From: Halomarina halobia
Lineage (GTDB): Archaea; Halobacteriota; Halobacteria; Halobacteriales; Haloarculaceae
Assembly (NCBI RefSeq): GCF_029338575.1
Contig: NZ_CP119992.1
Coordinates: forward strand, 310,001 to 374,000
DNA: 64,000 nt
Reading direction: 5' to 3'
Position 1 is the stretch's first letter, and each line of letters opens with the position of its first letter. Both the position numbers and the translations under genes were made by a program. Of this stretch, positions 25,787 to 34,646 are shown piece by piece. The notes beneath the pieces are model-generated. The model searched no databases. It was not told the origin of the DNA and saw nothing but the letters and a program-made list of their open reading frames with translations.

Positions 25787-27265
25787 TCAGTCGCCCGAGG
25801 AGAACATCTGGCGCATCATTGGGTGCATCTCCATGAGCTGCTCCTCGGCGATCTCCTCGTACAGCTTGTACGTGATGGAGACCGTGAGCAGCAGGCCCGT
25901 CCCGGAGACGGTCCCGATGGTGCCGAGCATGTTCGCCGCGACGGCGAGCAGTCCGACGAGGGCACCGCCGATGACGGTGACCTGCGGGATGTAGCGTTCG
26001 AGCACCTTCTCCATGACGCCGGGGCTCTTGCGGAAGCCCGGGATCTGCATCCCCGAGCGCTGTATCTGCTGGGCGGTCGCCTCCGGCCCCATGCCGGTGG
26101 TTTCGACCCAGAAGATCGCGAAGATGGCCCCGCCGACCACCATGAACGTGAGGTCCACGGCGATGCGGGCGAGGATGTCCAGCGGCTGGGTACTGAGCGC
26201 CGGGATCCACTGCTGGGGCGAGTAGATCGGCGCGAAGTAGTAGAACAGCCCGGCGGTGGGCTGTAGCCCCGTCTCCGTCGTCTGGTAGACGCCCAGCCAG
26301 GCGGGCATACCGTCGCCGAGTTGCGAGGCGAGGATGCGCCCGAGGAACTGGATGTTCGCCTGCAGCGCGCGGACGAGGATCATCGGCAGGACGCTCGCGT
26401 AGATGAGCTTCACCGGGAAGCGCCCGCGGGCCCCGCGCACCTGCGAGTGGCTGAGGGGAATCTCGACGCGGACGGACTCGGCGTACACGACGATGCCGAA
26501 GATGAGCAGCGTCGTGAGCAGCGCCAGCAGCTGTCCCTGCCCGAACACCAGGAACTCGAGGCCGCTCGCCTGCGTGAGCGGCCCGGTGTTGACCTGTCCG
26601 GTGATGATGCCGAACCAGGTGGCGAAGAAACCGGGGTTCGAGCCCGCGAGCCCCTCCCACGCCAGGAACCCGCCGATGAGCGCCTGGCTCACGCCGGCGA
26701 CGATGAACAGTCCGATGCCGCTCCCGACGCCCCACTTGCTGATGACCTCGTCCATGAACAGGATGAGGATCCCGCCGACGGCGATCTGCGCGAAGATGAT
26801 CCACGACATCCCCCAGACGGGGATGCCGAGCGACGCGGCGAGCTGCGAGTTCGCCGGCAGGAAATTGCCGAGGAACACGAGCGGGATGCCCGTCAGGAAG
26901 ACCATCACCACGACGAGCACCTTCTGCAGGCCCTGATAGATCGCCTGGTCGCGGGGATCGTTGGTGTCGAGACCGAGCAGGTCCGCGCCGCCGAGGAGTT
27001 GCAGCACGATGCTCGCTGTCACGATGGGCCCGATGCCCAACTGCAAGATACTCCCCTGTCCTCCGGCGAGGATGGTTCTGAACTGACCGAACGCGTCCTC
27101 TCCGGTGCCCTGCAGGCCCCAGATGAGCACGTTAGTCAGGAAGAAGTACAACACGAGAACGCCCGCCGTCCAGCCGAGCTTCCGGCGGAACGGCACGTGT
27201 CCCTCGGGTCGGGACACCGTGGGCATTCGCGTGAGTACTGGCGCGGCGGTCTCCTTCCAACTCAT
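25787..27265 (-). CDS. secY: Preprotein translocase subunit SecY
   Basis: 492 residues with about ten membrane helices. Conserved SecY signatures are visible: the plug region QGTGEDAFGQFRTILAGGQG, and GGSEIGL-like GVGSGIGLFIVAGV, and SGMQIPGFRKSPG before the last helices. It forms the protein-conducting channel with SecE and Sec61-beta. It is the last gene of the S10-spc cluster, starting 2 nt after the uL15 stop region. In many archaea adk follows directly; here the next genes are a zinc ribbon and mobile-element debris. Confidence 0.96.
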   Translation of the reverse strand: MSWKETAAPVLTRMPTVSRPEGHVPFRRKLGWTAGVLVLYFFLTNVLIWGLQGTGEDAFGQFRTILAGGQGSILQLGIGPIVTASIVLQLLGGADLLGLDTNDPRDQAIYQGLQKVLVVVMVFLTGIPLVFLGNFLPANSQLAASLGIPVWGMSWIIFAQIAVGGILILFMDEVISKWGVGSGIGLFIVAGVSQALIGGFLAWEGLAGSNPGFFATWFGIITGQVNTGPLTQASGLEFLVFGQGQLLALLTTLLIFGIVVYAESVRVEIPLSHSQVRGARGRFPVKLIYASVLPMILVRALQANIQFLGRILASQLGDGMPAWLGVYQTTETGLQPTAGLFYYFAPIYSPQQWIPALSTQPLDILARIAVDLTFMVVGGAIFAIFWVETTGMGPEATAQQIQRSGMQIPGFRKSPGVMEKVLERYIPQVTVIGGALVGLLAVAANMLGTIGTVSGTGLLLTVSITYKLYEEIAEEQLMEMHPMMRQMFSSGD

Positions 27266-27267
27266 TA

Positions 27268-27759
27268 CTACTCGTTTCCGCCGTCTTCAGGTGAATCTTT
27301 TTCGGACGACCGCTCCTCGCCGCGCTCGGTGAGCGCGGCGCTTCCCCCCTCGCTCTCGAGGAGGTCGACGGCGCTCTCGGAGAAGTCGTCGGCGGTCACG
27401 GTGAGCGCGTTGAACACCTGGCCGCCGCCGAGCACCTTCACGACGTCGACGTCGTGACCGGCGTCGACGACGTCGCGCGCGTCGATCGCGTAGCCGTCGT
27501 CGGTCTCCTCGACGAGCCCCTCCGCGACGTACAGCGCGATGTCCTCGTCGAGCTTCTGGACGTCGACGGTGGCGACCGTCTCCTGGGCCTTCTGCGGTCG
27601 GGTGAAGCCGTGTTTACCGAGCGGTTCGTAGTTGTGGAACTCGTGCTTGTCGCGCCCGGCGCGGCCGCGACCGCCGCGGTTACCGGCCCCGCGGCGGTTC
27701 TTGTGCGTCCCGCCGCCGTGCGTGCGCGAGCCCCGCTGTCTGCGTTTCTTGCTGGTCAT
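27268..27759 (-). CDS. rpl15: Ribosomal protein uL15
   Basis: 163 residues from the ATG at 27759, which overlaps the uL30 stop (TAATG). The basic, glycine-rich N terminus (RGSRTHGGGTHKNRRGAGNRGG) is the diagnostic uL15 region contacting 23S rRNA; the globular domain ends near residue 135. The tail SAALTERGEERSSEKD is extra, and its DNA contains a perfect 10-bp palindrome (27318-27340). Part of the large ribosomal subunit. Confidence 0.96.
   Translation of the reverse strand: MTSKKRRQRGSRTHGGGTHKNRRGAGNRGGRGRAGRDKHEFHNYEPLGKHGFTRPQKAQETVATVDVQKLDEDIALYVAEGLVEETDDGYAIDARDVVDAGHDVDVVKVLGGGQVFNALTVTADDFSESAVDLLESEGGSAALTERGEERSSEKDSPEDGGNE
27318..27340. repeat. Palindrome translated inside the uL15 tail
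   Basis: CGCCGCGCTC-GGT-GAGCGCGGCG is a perfect 10-bp stem with a 3-nt loop, read in frame as AALTERGE near the C terminus of uL15. Similar short palindromes occur in Rpp29, uL29 and uL22 of the same operon. Confidence 0.6.
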
Positions 27760-28223
27760 TATCGCATCGAGGTGAGGAGTTCGTCGATCCCCTCGGTCGT
27801 GTGCTTGCCCAGCTGGCCGCCCTCCTTCGTGGGGTGCTTGATGCCGTCGTGACCGCCGCGCGGCGGGTGAAGCCGCAGCGTCGGCGAGAGCCCCTGCTCG
27901 CGCAGGGTGGTCTCCTCGTTCACGATGGCAGCGGCCAGCGCGTCGATACCGTCGTAGTCGGTGTGCTCCGCGACCCACTCGTCGTCGACGGGGCCCTCGC
28001 CCTCGGCGGGCTCGCCGCGACGGCGGATGAGCGTCGCGACGGTCCCCTCGGAGGGCTCGCCGTGGGCGACCCAGTCGTTCACCTTCGTGACCATGCCGCG
28101 GTAGGCGTCGGTGTCGGGTACGAACGTGCAGTGGTTGACGCGCCCGAGGTTGAGCATCGACATGGTGTCACGGACGCCCGCGCTCGTGTCGACCGCGCCG
28201 CGGAGCTGGACGAGTGCCCGCAT
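27759..28223 (-). CDS. rpl30: Ribosomal protein uL30
   Basis: 154 residues, the archaeal/eukaryotic long form (bacterial uL30 is about 60). It starts [21 protein letters not shown]; the core TLSMLNLGRVNH-type segment is present as MSMLNLGRVNHCTFVP, and the end LRLHPPRGGHDGIKHPTKEGG is the archaeal C-terminal motif. Large-subunit protein. It overlaps uS5 by one base at the start and uL15 at the stop. Confidence 0.96.
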   Translation of the reverse strand: MRALVQLRGAVDTSAGVRDTMSMLNLGRVNHCTFVPDTDAYRGMVTKVNDWVAHGEPSEGTVATLIRRRGEPAEGEGPVDDEWVAEHTDYDGIDALAAAIVNEETTLREQGLSPTLRLHPPRGGHDGIKHPTKEGGQLGKHTTEGIDELLTSMR

Positions 28224-28861
28224 CACTCGATCACCTCGCGCGCCTCGGCCGCGTGCTGGGGCACGCGGGCCTCGGTCGTGTTGCGGAGCGCGTTGAACGT
28301 CGCCTTCGCGAAGTTGACCGTCGTGCGGGTGTTGCCCGACGAGCGCGTCCAGATGTCCTCGATGCCCGCGAGTTCGAGCACCGAGCGGACGGTCTCCCCG
28401 CCCGCGAGCCCCAGGCCGCGGGGCGCGGGCTGGAGTTCGACCTCGACGCTGCCGGCCTTCCCCGTCGTGCGCAGCGCGACCGTGTGGGGCTGGCCGCAGC
28501 CGCACTCCCAGGACCCGCAGCCGCGGGACACCTTGATGATGTTCAGCTTCGCGACGCCGATGGCCTTCTGGATCGCGCCGCCGACCTGGTCGTCGCGCGC
28601 CTCGGCGTAGCCGACGAAGCCGTTCCGGTTACCGACGACGACCGCGCAGCGGAACTTCACGCGGCGGCCGGAGTCGGTCATGCGCTGGACCATGTTGATG
28701 TCGAGCACGTTGTCCTCCAGGTCCGGGAGGAGGCGGTCTACGACCTCCGGCTCCTTGAGCGGGAGGCCGGATTCGAGCGCCTGCCCCATCTCCGTGATGT
28801 CGCCGTCGAGGACCTTCCGACCCAGTCGGGTCTTGGGTTCCCAGCCGTTTCCGTTACTCAT
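28223..28861 (-). CDS. rps5: Ribosomal protein uS5
   Basis: 212 residues. The double-stranded RNA-binding-like N domain includes [28 protein letters not shown], and the C domain [27 protein letters not shown] matches uS5. Cysteines in [13 protein letters not shown] are an archaeal feature that may bind metal. It sits in the small subunit at the mRNA entry site and helps decoding accuracy. Overlaps uL18 by 4 nt. Confidence 0.97.
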   Translation of the reverse strand: MSNGNGWEPKTRLGRKVLDGDITEMGQALESGLPLKEPEVVDRLLPDLEDNVLDINMVQRMTDSGRRVKFRCAVVVGNRNGFVGYAEARDDQVGGAIQKAIGVAKLNIIKVSRGCGSWECGCGQPHTVALRTTGKAGSVEVELQPAPRGLGLAGGETVRSVLELAGIEDIWTRSSGNTRTTVNFAKATFNALRNTTEARVPQHAAEAREVIE

Positions 28862-29412
28862 CGTTCCTCCTGAAGTCGTTCGCGTACGTCATCGAAGTGC
28901 TCGGGTAGCGCGGTCGCGTCGAAGTCGCCGCTGTAGAGCGGCTCGTCGCGCTGTTCCGCGTAGTCGGCGATGTGCTCGCCGCGGGTGCGCTCCCACTCCG
29001 CGAACACCGAATCGTTGTGCGGGATGTCGAGGCCGGCGTCGATGGCCCCCTCCTGCACCGCGAACACCTTGCTGCCGGGCGTCGCGGTGTTGAGGCCGAT
29101 GTCGAGCACCGCCTCCTCGATCCCCGCGTCGACGGCGCGCAGGCCGGCGAGATAGCCGGTCAGGTACGCCGCCGGGAGGTTCCCCGTCGGAGCCTCCCAG
29201 CCGAAGTCGGCGAGTTCGCTCGAGTGAGCGCTAGCCAGCGTGCGGTCCCCCTGATCACCAGTCGTCACCAGCTGCGTCCTGGCGTGTTTGTTGCTCGTGC
29301 GAGCAACCAGGCGTGACTTGCCGGATTTCAACAGGCGCAACCGCTGATGGTAATCCGTTCGTACCTCGCGGCGACGCCGCATCGGTACCTTGTATCGTGG
29401 TCCGGTTGCCAT
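28858..29412 (-). CDS. rpl18: Ribosomal protein uL18
   Basis: 184 residues, archaeal length. Starts [25 protein letters not shown] with the basic patch for 5S r[19 protein letters not shown] and [20 protein letters not shown] are standard. Binds 5S rRNA with uL5 in the central protuberance. The acidic tail ([11 protein letters not shown]) is halophilic. It begins 2 nt after the eL19 stop. Confidence 0.97.
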   Translation of the reverse strand: MATGPRYKVPMRRRREVRTDYHQRLRLLKSGKSRLVARTSNKHARTQLVTTGDQGDRTLASAHSSELADFGWEAPTGNLPAAYLTGYLAGLRAVDAGIEEAVLDIGLNTATPGSKVFAVQEGAIDAGLDIPHNDSVFAEWERTRGEHIADYAEQRDEPLYSGDFDATALPEHFDDVRERLQEER

Positions 29413-29414
29413 TG

Positions 29415-29858
29415 TTAGTAGTTGTTCTCGATGTATCGTTCCAGGTCGCTCACGCTGTCGAACTCCCCGCCGCTGGCCTTACCGTACAGGTCGCGGTACT
29501 CCGAGCGAGTCAGTTCGCCCGAATCGCGGAGGTCGCGCAGCGTCGCGCGCTGGGCGCGGATGCGACTCATCCAACTGTCCTTCTCCTTCTGTCGGGCTCC
29601 GGCCTTCCCCTTGCGGGAACCGGGGCCCTTGCGGTGGCCGTAGGCGCGCTTGCGGTTGCGCTCGCGGGCGCGACCGCGCGAGTTCGAACGCCGCTCGTCC
29701 TTCACGGCGATCGTGCCGTCGTCGACGAGCCCGCGAATGTCCTCGCGGGTGATCGCGTCCGCGATCTCGCTCTGCGCGTCGGGGTCGAACCAGACGCGGT
29801 TCTTGCCGACGTCGAGCACGTCAGCGGCCAGCCGCTTCTGTGCGCTGAGGTCGCTCAT
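29415..29858 (-). CDS. rpl19e: Ribosomal protein eL19
   Basis: 147 residues from the ATG at 29858, which overlaps the eL32 stop. The start [23 protein letters not shown] and the very basic RGRARERNRKRAYGHRKGPGSRKG segment are characteristic of eL19, absent from bacteria. The C-terminal helix forms a bridge to the small subunit. Confidence 0.97.
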   Translation of the reverse strand: MSDLSAQKRLAADVLDVGKNRVWFDPDAQSEIADAITREDIRGLVDDGTIAVKDERRSNSRGRARERNRKRAYGHRKGPGSRKGKAGARQKEKDSWMSRIRAQRATLRDLRDSGELTRSEYRDLYGKASGGEFDSVSDLERYIENNY

Positions 29859-30595
29859 TACTCGTTCACCTCGACTTCCACGTAGGTCGGGTTGAGGACG
29901 CGAACCCCCGCGTCCTCGGCCTCTTCCTCGATGCGTTCGCGCTTGCGCGCGCCGACCGAGGAGGCGATGCGGACGGCCTGCGTGTCGCCGTCGACGCCCT
30001 CGAGGTCCGCGACGTTGTGGACGCGGACCTCCTCGAAGCCGCTCGGGTGCAGGCCTCGAACGTCCGTCGGCGTGCGGTAGCCGGAGTGGACCTTCGGGCC
30101 CTTGCCCTTGAATCCGCGGCGCTGCTTGGACAGACCGCCGCGGGGGCGACGCCACGACTCGGGCGTGCGCTTCTTCTTGTGGTAGTCCTGCCGGCGGAAG
30201 GCGGGCTTGCCCTCGCGCTTGCGCTGAGCTAGCAGGCGGTCGGTCTCGTCGTCGAGCTCGGGCGTCTTGTCGTCGAGCCCGCGGGGGCGGAGTTCGGTCT
30301 CGACCTCCTCGGCCTCGACCGCCGCCTCCTCCTCGGGCGTCTCGTCCTCGACCTCCGCCTCGGTCTCCTCCTCCTCGCGGATCTCGAGCCCGCCGACGTC
30401 GGCCTTGATGCGCGCGGCGAGCGCGTTACCGACGCCATCGGCCCGCGCGAGGTCCTCCTGGCTCGCCCGTCGAACGTCGTCGACGGTCTCGAACCCCGCC
30501 TCGCGGAGCGCCTCGGCCTTCGCCTCGCCGACGCCGGAGATGTCGGTGAGTTCCGTGATCTCCTCGCCGTTTCCGTTGTTATCGTCGTCTGCCAT
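29858..30595 (-). CDS. rpl32e: Ribosomal protein eL32 with N-terminal helix-hairpin-helix extension
   Basis: 245 residues; typical archaeal eL32 is about 130. Residues 13-70 are an added helix-hairpin-helix domain ([20 protein letters not shown], then [18 protein letters not shown]), followed by a very acidic linker ([12 protein letters not shown]...). The conserved eL32 part runs from about 130 to the end ([26 protein letters not shown]). The HhH-plus-acidic extension is known from haloarchaeal eL32. Confidence 0.96.
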   Translation of the reverse strand: MADDDNNGNGEEITELTDISGVGEAKAEALREAGFETVDDVRRASQEDLARADGVGNALAARIKADVGGLEIREEEETEAEVEDETPEEEAAVEAEEVETELRPRGLDDKTPELDDETDRLLAQRKREGKPAFRRQDYHKKKRTPESWRRPRGGLSKQRRGFKGKGPKVHSGYRTPTDVRGLHPSGFEEVRVHNVADLEGVDGDTQAVRIASSVGARKRERIEEEAEDAGVRVLNPTYVEVEVNE

Positions 30596-31131
30596 CAGGC
30601 GTCACCTCGGGTGGGTTTCGACGTGATGTAGACCCCGTCCTGAAAGACGCGGGTGTCCTTGTCGTTGATGCGCGTCAGCTGTTCGATGTCGGCCGCGGTC
30701 TGTCCCACGGACTCCTTGTCCGAGCCGGTGAGGGTGATCTCCTCGCCGTCGACCCGAACCTCGGTGTCGCCGTGGATCGTCGTCCGCCGCGGGGCCTTCT
30801 CCCCGAGGAAGTTGTTGATCACGACGTCGTTCCCCTCGACGCTGACCTGCATCGGGAAGTGAGAGTAGAGCACTTTCATCTCGTACTCCCAGCCCTCGGT
30901 CACGCCGTGGACCATGTTGCGAACGTGGCTCTCGAAGGTGCCGACGGTCGCGTTCGTCTTTCGGTTCTCCGTCTCGGTCTCGATGACCACCGAGCCGTCG
31001 TCGACCGTGACCGCCACGTCGGGGTACCACAGCCTCCGGGTGACCGAGCCGTTGGGCCCCTCGACGGTGAGGTCGAGGTGGTCCATCGACGCGCTGACTT
31101 CGTCCGGTAGTTCGATCTCTGTTCGGCTCAT
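30595..31131 (-). CDS. rpl6: Ribosomal protein uL6
   Basis: 178 residues from the ATG at 31131. Two repeated alpha/beta units: [17 protein letters not shown] and [31 protein letters not shown]. The end SKPTRGDA is usual. It lies near the GTPase-associated centre of the large subunit. Start and stop both overlap neighbours by one base. Confidence 0.97.
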   Translation of the reverse strand: MSRTEIELPDEVSASMDHLDLTVEGPNGSVTRRLWYPDVAVTVDDGSVVIETETENRKTNATVGTFESHVRNMVHGVTEGWEYEMKVLYSHFPMQVSVEGNDVVINNFLGEKAPRRTTIHGDTEVRVDGEEITLTGSDKESVGQTAADIEQLTRINDKDTRVFQDGVYITSKPTRGDA

Positions 31132-31523
31132 TAGTACACGTACGCGATGACTTGGCCACCGACGCCCTGCTCGCGGGCCTCGTAGTGGCTCATGATGCCC
31201 TTGCTCGTGCTCACGATGAGGGCCCCGTAGTCGCGCGCGGGGAGGTATCGCTTCTCCCACCGCTCGAACTCGTCCGCCTTCGCGGAGTAGCGCGGTTTGA
31301 CGGGGCCACACTCGTTGATGGCACCCTTCAGTTCGACCTCGAAGCGACCGGCCTTGCCGTCGTCGACGAACTGGAAGCCGTCGATGTACCCGCGGTCGTA
31401 GAAGACCTCGAGGACGGAGCCGATGATGTTCGAGGCGGGCTGTATCGTCTGTTTCAGATGCCCGACGCTCTCGGCGTTGTCGAGGCCGGAGAGCGCGCTG
31501 GACAGTGGATCGTTGTCCGCCAT
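31131..31523 (-). CDS. rps8: Ribosomal protein uS8
   Basis: 130 residues, the archaeal norm. Starts MADNDPLSSALSGLDNAESVG; ends with YGALIVSTSKGIMSHYEARE and GGQVIAYVY, the rRNA-binding signature of uS8. It binds 16S rRNA helix 21 early in assembly. An earlier ATG (31637) lies inside the S14 gene in another reading and is rejected. Confidence 0.97.
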   Translation of the reverse strand: MADNDPLSSALSGLDNAESVGHLKQTIQPASNIIGSVLEVFYDRGYIDGFQFVDDGKAGRFEVELKGAINECGPVKPRYSAKADEFERWEKRYLPARDYGALIVSTSKGIMSHYEAREQGVGGQVIAYVY

Positions 31524-31525
31524 GG

Positions 31526-31705
31526 TTAGCTGTACTTCTTGAATCCCATACCGCGGGCGATCTCGCGGAAGCACTGTCGGCACAGCCAGATGTCGTACTT
31601 GCCGACGAGGCCCTGCTTGCGCCCGCAGCGCTGGCACGCCTCGAGCTGGCCGGTGCGCTTCGCGGCGTGCTCGCCCGTCTCCTGTTCGGTTTCGCTCTCG
31701 CTCAT
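31526..31705 (-). CDS. rps14: Ribosomal protein uS14 (zinc-binding)
   Basis: 59 residues, ATG at 31705, stop at 31526. The zinc ribbon is C24-x2-C27 (ACQRCGRK) and C42-x2-C45 (LCRQC), followed by [14 protein letters not shown], the conserved uS14 end. It sits in the head of the small subunit. Short, but its position between uL5 and uS8 is exactly conserved. The N-terminal [13 protein letters not shown] is an acidic halophilic extension. Confidence 0.96.
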   Translation of the reverse strand: MSESETEQETGEHAAKRTGQLEACQRCGRKQGLVGKYDIWLCRQCFREIARGMGFKKYS

Positions 31706-31706
31706 C

Positions 31707-32228
31707 TCAGTTGACCTCCACGTCGAACTCGGCTTCGAGGAACTCGATGGCGTCCCCGACGGTCAGCCGGTGTCTCGACGGGATCTGTCGGGTGGCCGCG
31801 TCGCGCTTGCGGACGCGGTAGCCCGGGCGGACGAGGTTGACCGTCACGTCGAGCCCGTAGATCCCGATGTTCGGGTTGTACTCCTGGCCGGGGAAGTCGG
31901 TGTGGTCGTCCACGCCGAAGCTGAAGTTCCCGGTCTCGTCGAACTGCCGGCGTCGGATCTCGACCAGCGGCAGCGCCGTCTCGAGGAACTCCCGCGCGGG
32001 TTCGCCGCGGAGCGTGACCTTCGCACCGATGGGGTCGCCCTCGCGGACGTTGAACTCCTGAACGGTGCGCTTCGCGAGCGTCCGAACGGACTCCTGTCCG
32101 GTGATCTCCTCGAGGATGTCCTGCGCGTTCGCGAGCGTCTGCCCGCCCTCGCCCACGCCCATGTGGACGACGACCTTCTCGACCGTCGGGTGGCGCATCT
32201 CGTGGAACCCGGCGTCGGTCTCGCTCAT
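31707..32228 (-). CDS. rpl5: Ribosomal protein uL5
   Basis: 173 residues. [40 protein letters not shown] and [20 protein letters not shown] are standard archaeal uL5 segments. It binds 5S rRNA in the central protuberance. Overlaps the eS4 stop by 4 nt and precedes uS14 by one base. Confidence 0.97.
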   Translation of the reverse strand: MSETDAGFHEMRHPTVEKVVVHMGVGEGGQTLANAQDILEEITGQESVRTLAKRTVQEFNVREGDPIGAKVTLRGEPAREFLETALPLVEIRRRQFDETGNFSFGVDDHTDFPGQEYNPNIGIYGLDVTVNLVRPGYRVRKRDAATRQIPSRHRLTVGDAIEFLEAEFDVEVN

Positions 32229-32932
32229 TCGTCACTCACCCCACCGGTGAACTTCTCGTCGATTACGACGACGTACTCCTCGACGGTCTCGAAGCCCTCG
32301 CCGTCCTCCTGGGTGACGGTGACGGTATTCGCGCCGCTGCCGGCCGTGACGGTGATCTCGTCGATTTCGCCGATCTCGCCGGCGTGCGTCCCGTCGACCG
32401 CGGTGACGAGCGCGCCCTCCTCGTAGGGGAAGTGCGCGACGATCTCCGTCGACTCGTTGTCGACGACGACCGAGTCCTTGCACGCGACGGACTCGTCGTC
32501 GGTCAGCAGCGTCGATCCGTCGTGCAGCGACAGTTGGACGTCGCCGCCGCCGACGTGCTGCTTGCCGATGACCTTGCCGAGCTTGGAGTCGGCCGCGTCC
32601 GCCGCGATGGCCGTCAGCGCGAGCCGACCGCCCTCGCCGGGGAAGACGCGGTAGTACTCGTCGCGCTCGGGGAACGCCAGGATGTCGAACATCCCGATGG
32701 GCCGGCGTTCGTCGCCCGGCCGCTGCCCGTTGACGAGCACGCTGCCCTGTTCGAGCGCGTAGCGCGCTTCCTTCTTCGAATCGACGTAGCCGAGTACGTC
32801 GCGCAGCAGCACGAGCAGGGGAACCCCCGCCTCACCGTGCGGGCCCGCGCCCGCCTTCACGGTGAACGTCGCCGTCTTGCGCTCGACCGGCCACGACTTC
32901 GGTACCGAGAGTCGTTTCTGGTGTTTGCTCAT
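32225..32932 (-). CDS. rps4e: Ribosomal protein eS4
   Basis: 235 residues. The start [20 protein letters not shown], an S4-like RNA-binding domain ([24 protein letters not shown]) and a KOW domain near 170-200 ([15 protein letters not shown]) give the archaeal/eukaryotic eS4 layout. Part of the small-subunit body. It sits 1 nt after uL24. Confidence 0.97.
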   Translation of the reverse strand: MSKHQKRLSVPKSWPVERKTATFTVKAGAGPHGEAGVPLLVLLRDVLGYVDSKKEARYALEQGSVLVNGQRPGDERRPIGMFDILAFPERDEYYRVFPGEGGRLALTAIAADAADSKLGKVIGKQHVGGGDVQLSLHDGSTLLTDDESVACKDSVVVDNESTEIVAHFPYEEGALVTAVDGTHAGEIGEIDEITVTAGSGANTVTVTQEDGEGFETVEEYVVVIDEKFTGGVSDE

Positions 32933-32933
32933 G

Positions 32934-33287
32934 TTATTCGTCCTCCGTCAGACGCCCCTCGCGCACCTCGTCGTCGAGGTCGAGGTCGGTCACGCGAACG
33001 TTGCTCGCGTCGAGCGGCCGCGGCACGTCCTCGCCGTCGGCCTTCTCGAGGGTGACGCCCTCGACGTGGATCTCCGCGCGCCGGAGGTCCACCTTCGTGA
33101 CCTCGCCCTCCTCGCCCGCGAAGTCGCCGCGGAGCACCTCGACGGTGTCCCCGGCGTTGACGCGGACGCTGCGCCGGCCGTACTCGTCGCGGAGGTCGGG
33201 CGAGAGCGTCGCCCTGACCTGCTTGTGCCGCTCGTGGAGCGGTGCGTTGGCGCGTCGGTTGCGTTGTTTGCGTGGTTGTCGGGTCAT
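32934..33287 (-). CDS. rpl24: Ribosomal protein uL24
   Basis: 117 residues. The KOW motif [25 protein letters not shown] is at about 43-67. The N terminus [20 protein letters not shown] is basic, for rRNA assembly at the large-subunit exit side; the C-terminal acidic tail is halophilic. Overlaps uL14 by 4 nt. Confidence 0.97.
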   Translation of the reverse strand: MTRQPRKQRNRRANAPLHERHKQVRATLSPDLRDEYGRRSVRVNAGDTVEVLRGDFAGEEGEVTKVDLRRAEIHVEGVTLEKADGEDVPRPLDASNVRVTDLDLDDEVREGRLTEDE

Positions 33288-33682
33288 ACGATCATCGTCG
33301 CCGTGCTGGCGATGCTGCCGAATCGTTCGGCCACTTCCTGCGCGATGGGGCCCTTGATCTCGGTCCCGCGGGGGTCCTCGTTCTCGTCGACGATGACGCC
33401 CGCGTTGTCCTCGAACTTCACCCGCGTGCCGTCCGGTCGGCGGATCGGCTTGCGCTGGCGGATGACGACGGCCTCGAGGACCTGCCGGCGCATCTCCGGG
33501 GTCCCCTTCGTGACCGAGACGGTGACCTTGTCACCGAGGCCCGCCTTCGGGTGGCGGTTCTTCGTGCCGTGGTAGCCCGAGACGGAGATGACCCGCAGCT
33601 CGCGCGCGCCGGTGTTGTCGGCGCACGTGATGAGCGAGCCCTTCTCCAGGCCGGGCGTCACGTCGGCGGTCAGCGCCTGCAT
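33284..33682 (-). CDS. rpl14: Ribosomal protein uL14
   Basis: 132 residues from the inner ATG at 33682 ([16 protein letters not shown]); an ATG two codons earlier is equally in frame but non-standard. Motifs [30 protein letters not shown] and [19 protein letters not shown] are near-invariant. It lies at the subunit interface of the large subunit. Confidence 0.97.
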   Translation of the reverse strand: MQALTADVTPGLEKGSLITCADNTGARELRVISVSGYHGTKNRHPKAGLGDKVTVSVTKGTPEMRRQVLEAVVIRQRKPIRRPDGTRVKFEDNAGVIVDENEDPRGTEIKGPIAQEVAERFGSIASTATMIV

Positions 33683-33684
33683 GG

Positions 33685-34062
33685 TCACTCACCCTCCCCC
33701 GACTCTCCGGCCGGGGCGCTGATGGTGTCCGCGGCGGTCTCGAACCGCTCTACGATCTCCACGACGACGTGGGATTTCGTCTTCGAGAGCGGTCGCGTCT
33801 CTGCGATGCGGACCGTGTCGCCCTCCGACAGCCCGAGGCACGCCGGCGCGTGGGCCGGGATGCGCGAGCGTCGCTTCATGTAGCGGTCGTACTTCGGTAC
33901 GAACACGTCGTACTCCCGCTCGACGACGACGGTCTTGTCCATGTCCGTGGAGGCGACGCGCCCCTCGACGGTCTGTCCGTGCACCGAAAGGGTGCCGTGA
34001 AACGGACAGTTCGCGTCGGAGCAGGTCTCCTCCGGTTCCGGAACGTTCAGTCCTATTGCCAT
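33685..34062 (-). CDS. rps17: Ribosomal protein uS17
   Basis: 125 residues. The OB-fold core [30 protein letters not shown] and [23 protein letters not shown] are diagnostic. Cysteines CSDANC near the N terminus are archaeal. The C-terminal extension [11 protein letters not shown] is added and acidic. Small-subunit body; binds 16S helix 11. Confidence 0.96.
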   Translation of the reverse strand: MAIGLNVPEPEETCSDANCPFHGTLSVHGQTVEGRVASTDMDKTVVVEREYDVFVPKYDRYMKRRSRIPAHAPACLGLSEGDTVRIAETRPLSKTKSHVVVEIVERFETAADTISAPAGESGEGE

Positions 34063-34385
34063 TGTGATCCTCGTGTGCGCTCGGTGCGCCGGGCGGGTCG
34101 CGCGACGAGTCGCTCGCCCTCGACGACGACGTACTCGGTGTCGTCTCGTGACGTCCCGTCGCTCGACTGGTCCGCGGAGCGTCGCTCCGCGCTATCGAGT
34201 TCGAACTCGAACGTCGCGACCGCCTTCGGCACCTGCACGGTCCGAGCCCCGGCCACGGTGAGCGTGTTGGTCGTCTCCATGACGACCTCGCCCTCGACGC
34301 CCACGAGCGTGGGATCCGTCGACTCGACGACCCGCACTCGCAGGCCGATGAGTTCGTGTCGCGGCAGGGTCTCGGCGGTCAACAT
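34053..34385 (-). CDS. rnp1: RNase P protein component 1 (Rpp29/Pop4)
   Basis: 110 residues. [37 protein letters not shown] is the Rpp29 Sm-like barrel, found in archaea between uL29 and uS17. It activates the RNase P RNA in tRNA 5' maturation. The middle ([18 protein letters not shown]) is a low-complexity insertion; its DNA has a perfect 8-bp palindrome (34173-34191). The C terminus overlaps the uS17 start by 10 nt. Confidence 0.92.
   Translation of the reverse strand: MLTAETLPRHELIGLRVRVVESTDPTLVGVEGEVVMETTNTLTVAGARTVQVPKAVATFEFELDSAERRSADQSSDGTSRDDTEYVVVEGERLVARPARRTERTRGSQWQ
34173..34191. repeat. Palindrome translated inside Rpp29
   Basis: CGCGGAGC-GTC-GCTCCGCG is a perfect 8-bp stem with a 3-nt loop. 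It encodes part of the low-complexity insertion AERRSAD, which interrupts the Rpp29 barrel. The flanking GCTATCGAG resembles the sequence beside the palindrome in uL22 (GCTATCCTC). Confidence 0.55.
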
Positions 34386-34646
34386 CTATTCGTCCTCGTC
34401 TCGCGGCTCGTCGCCGCTCGATCGTTCCGAGGCGCTCTGCGCCCCGTCGTCGCCTTCCTCGCGCTGGATCGTCTTGATCCGGGCGATGGTGCGGCGAAGC
34501 TCCCTGATGCGCCCCGGATCGTCCGGCGCGCCGCCCGCCGCCTCGACGGCGCGGGCGTTGAGCAGTTCCGTCTCGAGTTCCTCGAGTTCGACCCGGCGCT
34601 CGGCCGGCGTCATGTCGCGGATCTCGTCGGTGTAGAGGATCGCCAT
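34386..34646 (-). CDS. rpl29: Ribosomal protein uL29 with repeat-derived tail
   Basis: 86 residues; the conserved two-helix part ([32 protein letters not shown]... [18 protein letters not shown]) ends near 66. The last 20 residues, [20 protein letters not shown], are an extension coded by repeat DNA shared with uS3 and uL22. Large-subunit protein at the tunnel exit, where SRP and the translocon dock. Confidence 0.95.
   Translation of the reverse strand: MAILYTDEIRDMTPAERRVELEELETELLNARAVEAAGGAPDDPGRIRELRRTIARIKTIQREEGDDGAQSASERSSGDEPRDEDE
34394..34443. repeat. Repeat module in the uL29 3' end
   Basis: 34394-34419 is a 26-bp sequence identical to 34661-34686 in the uS3 gene. 34431-34443 is the small palindrome GGCGC-TCT-GCGCC shared with uL22 (35739-35755). 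Both are translated in frame in the tail of uL29. Confidence 0.65.
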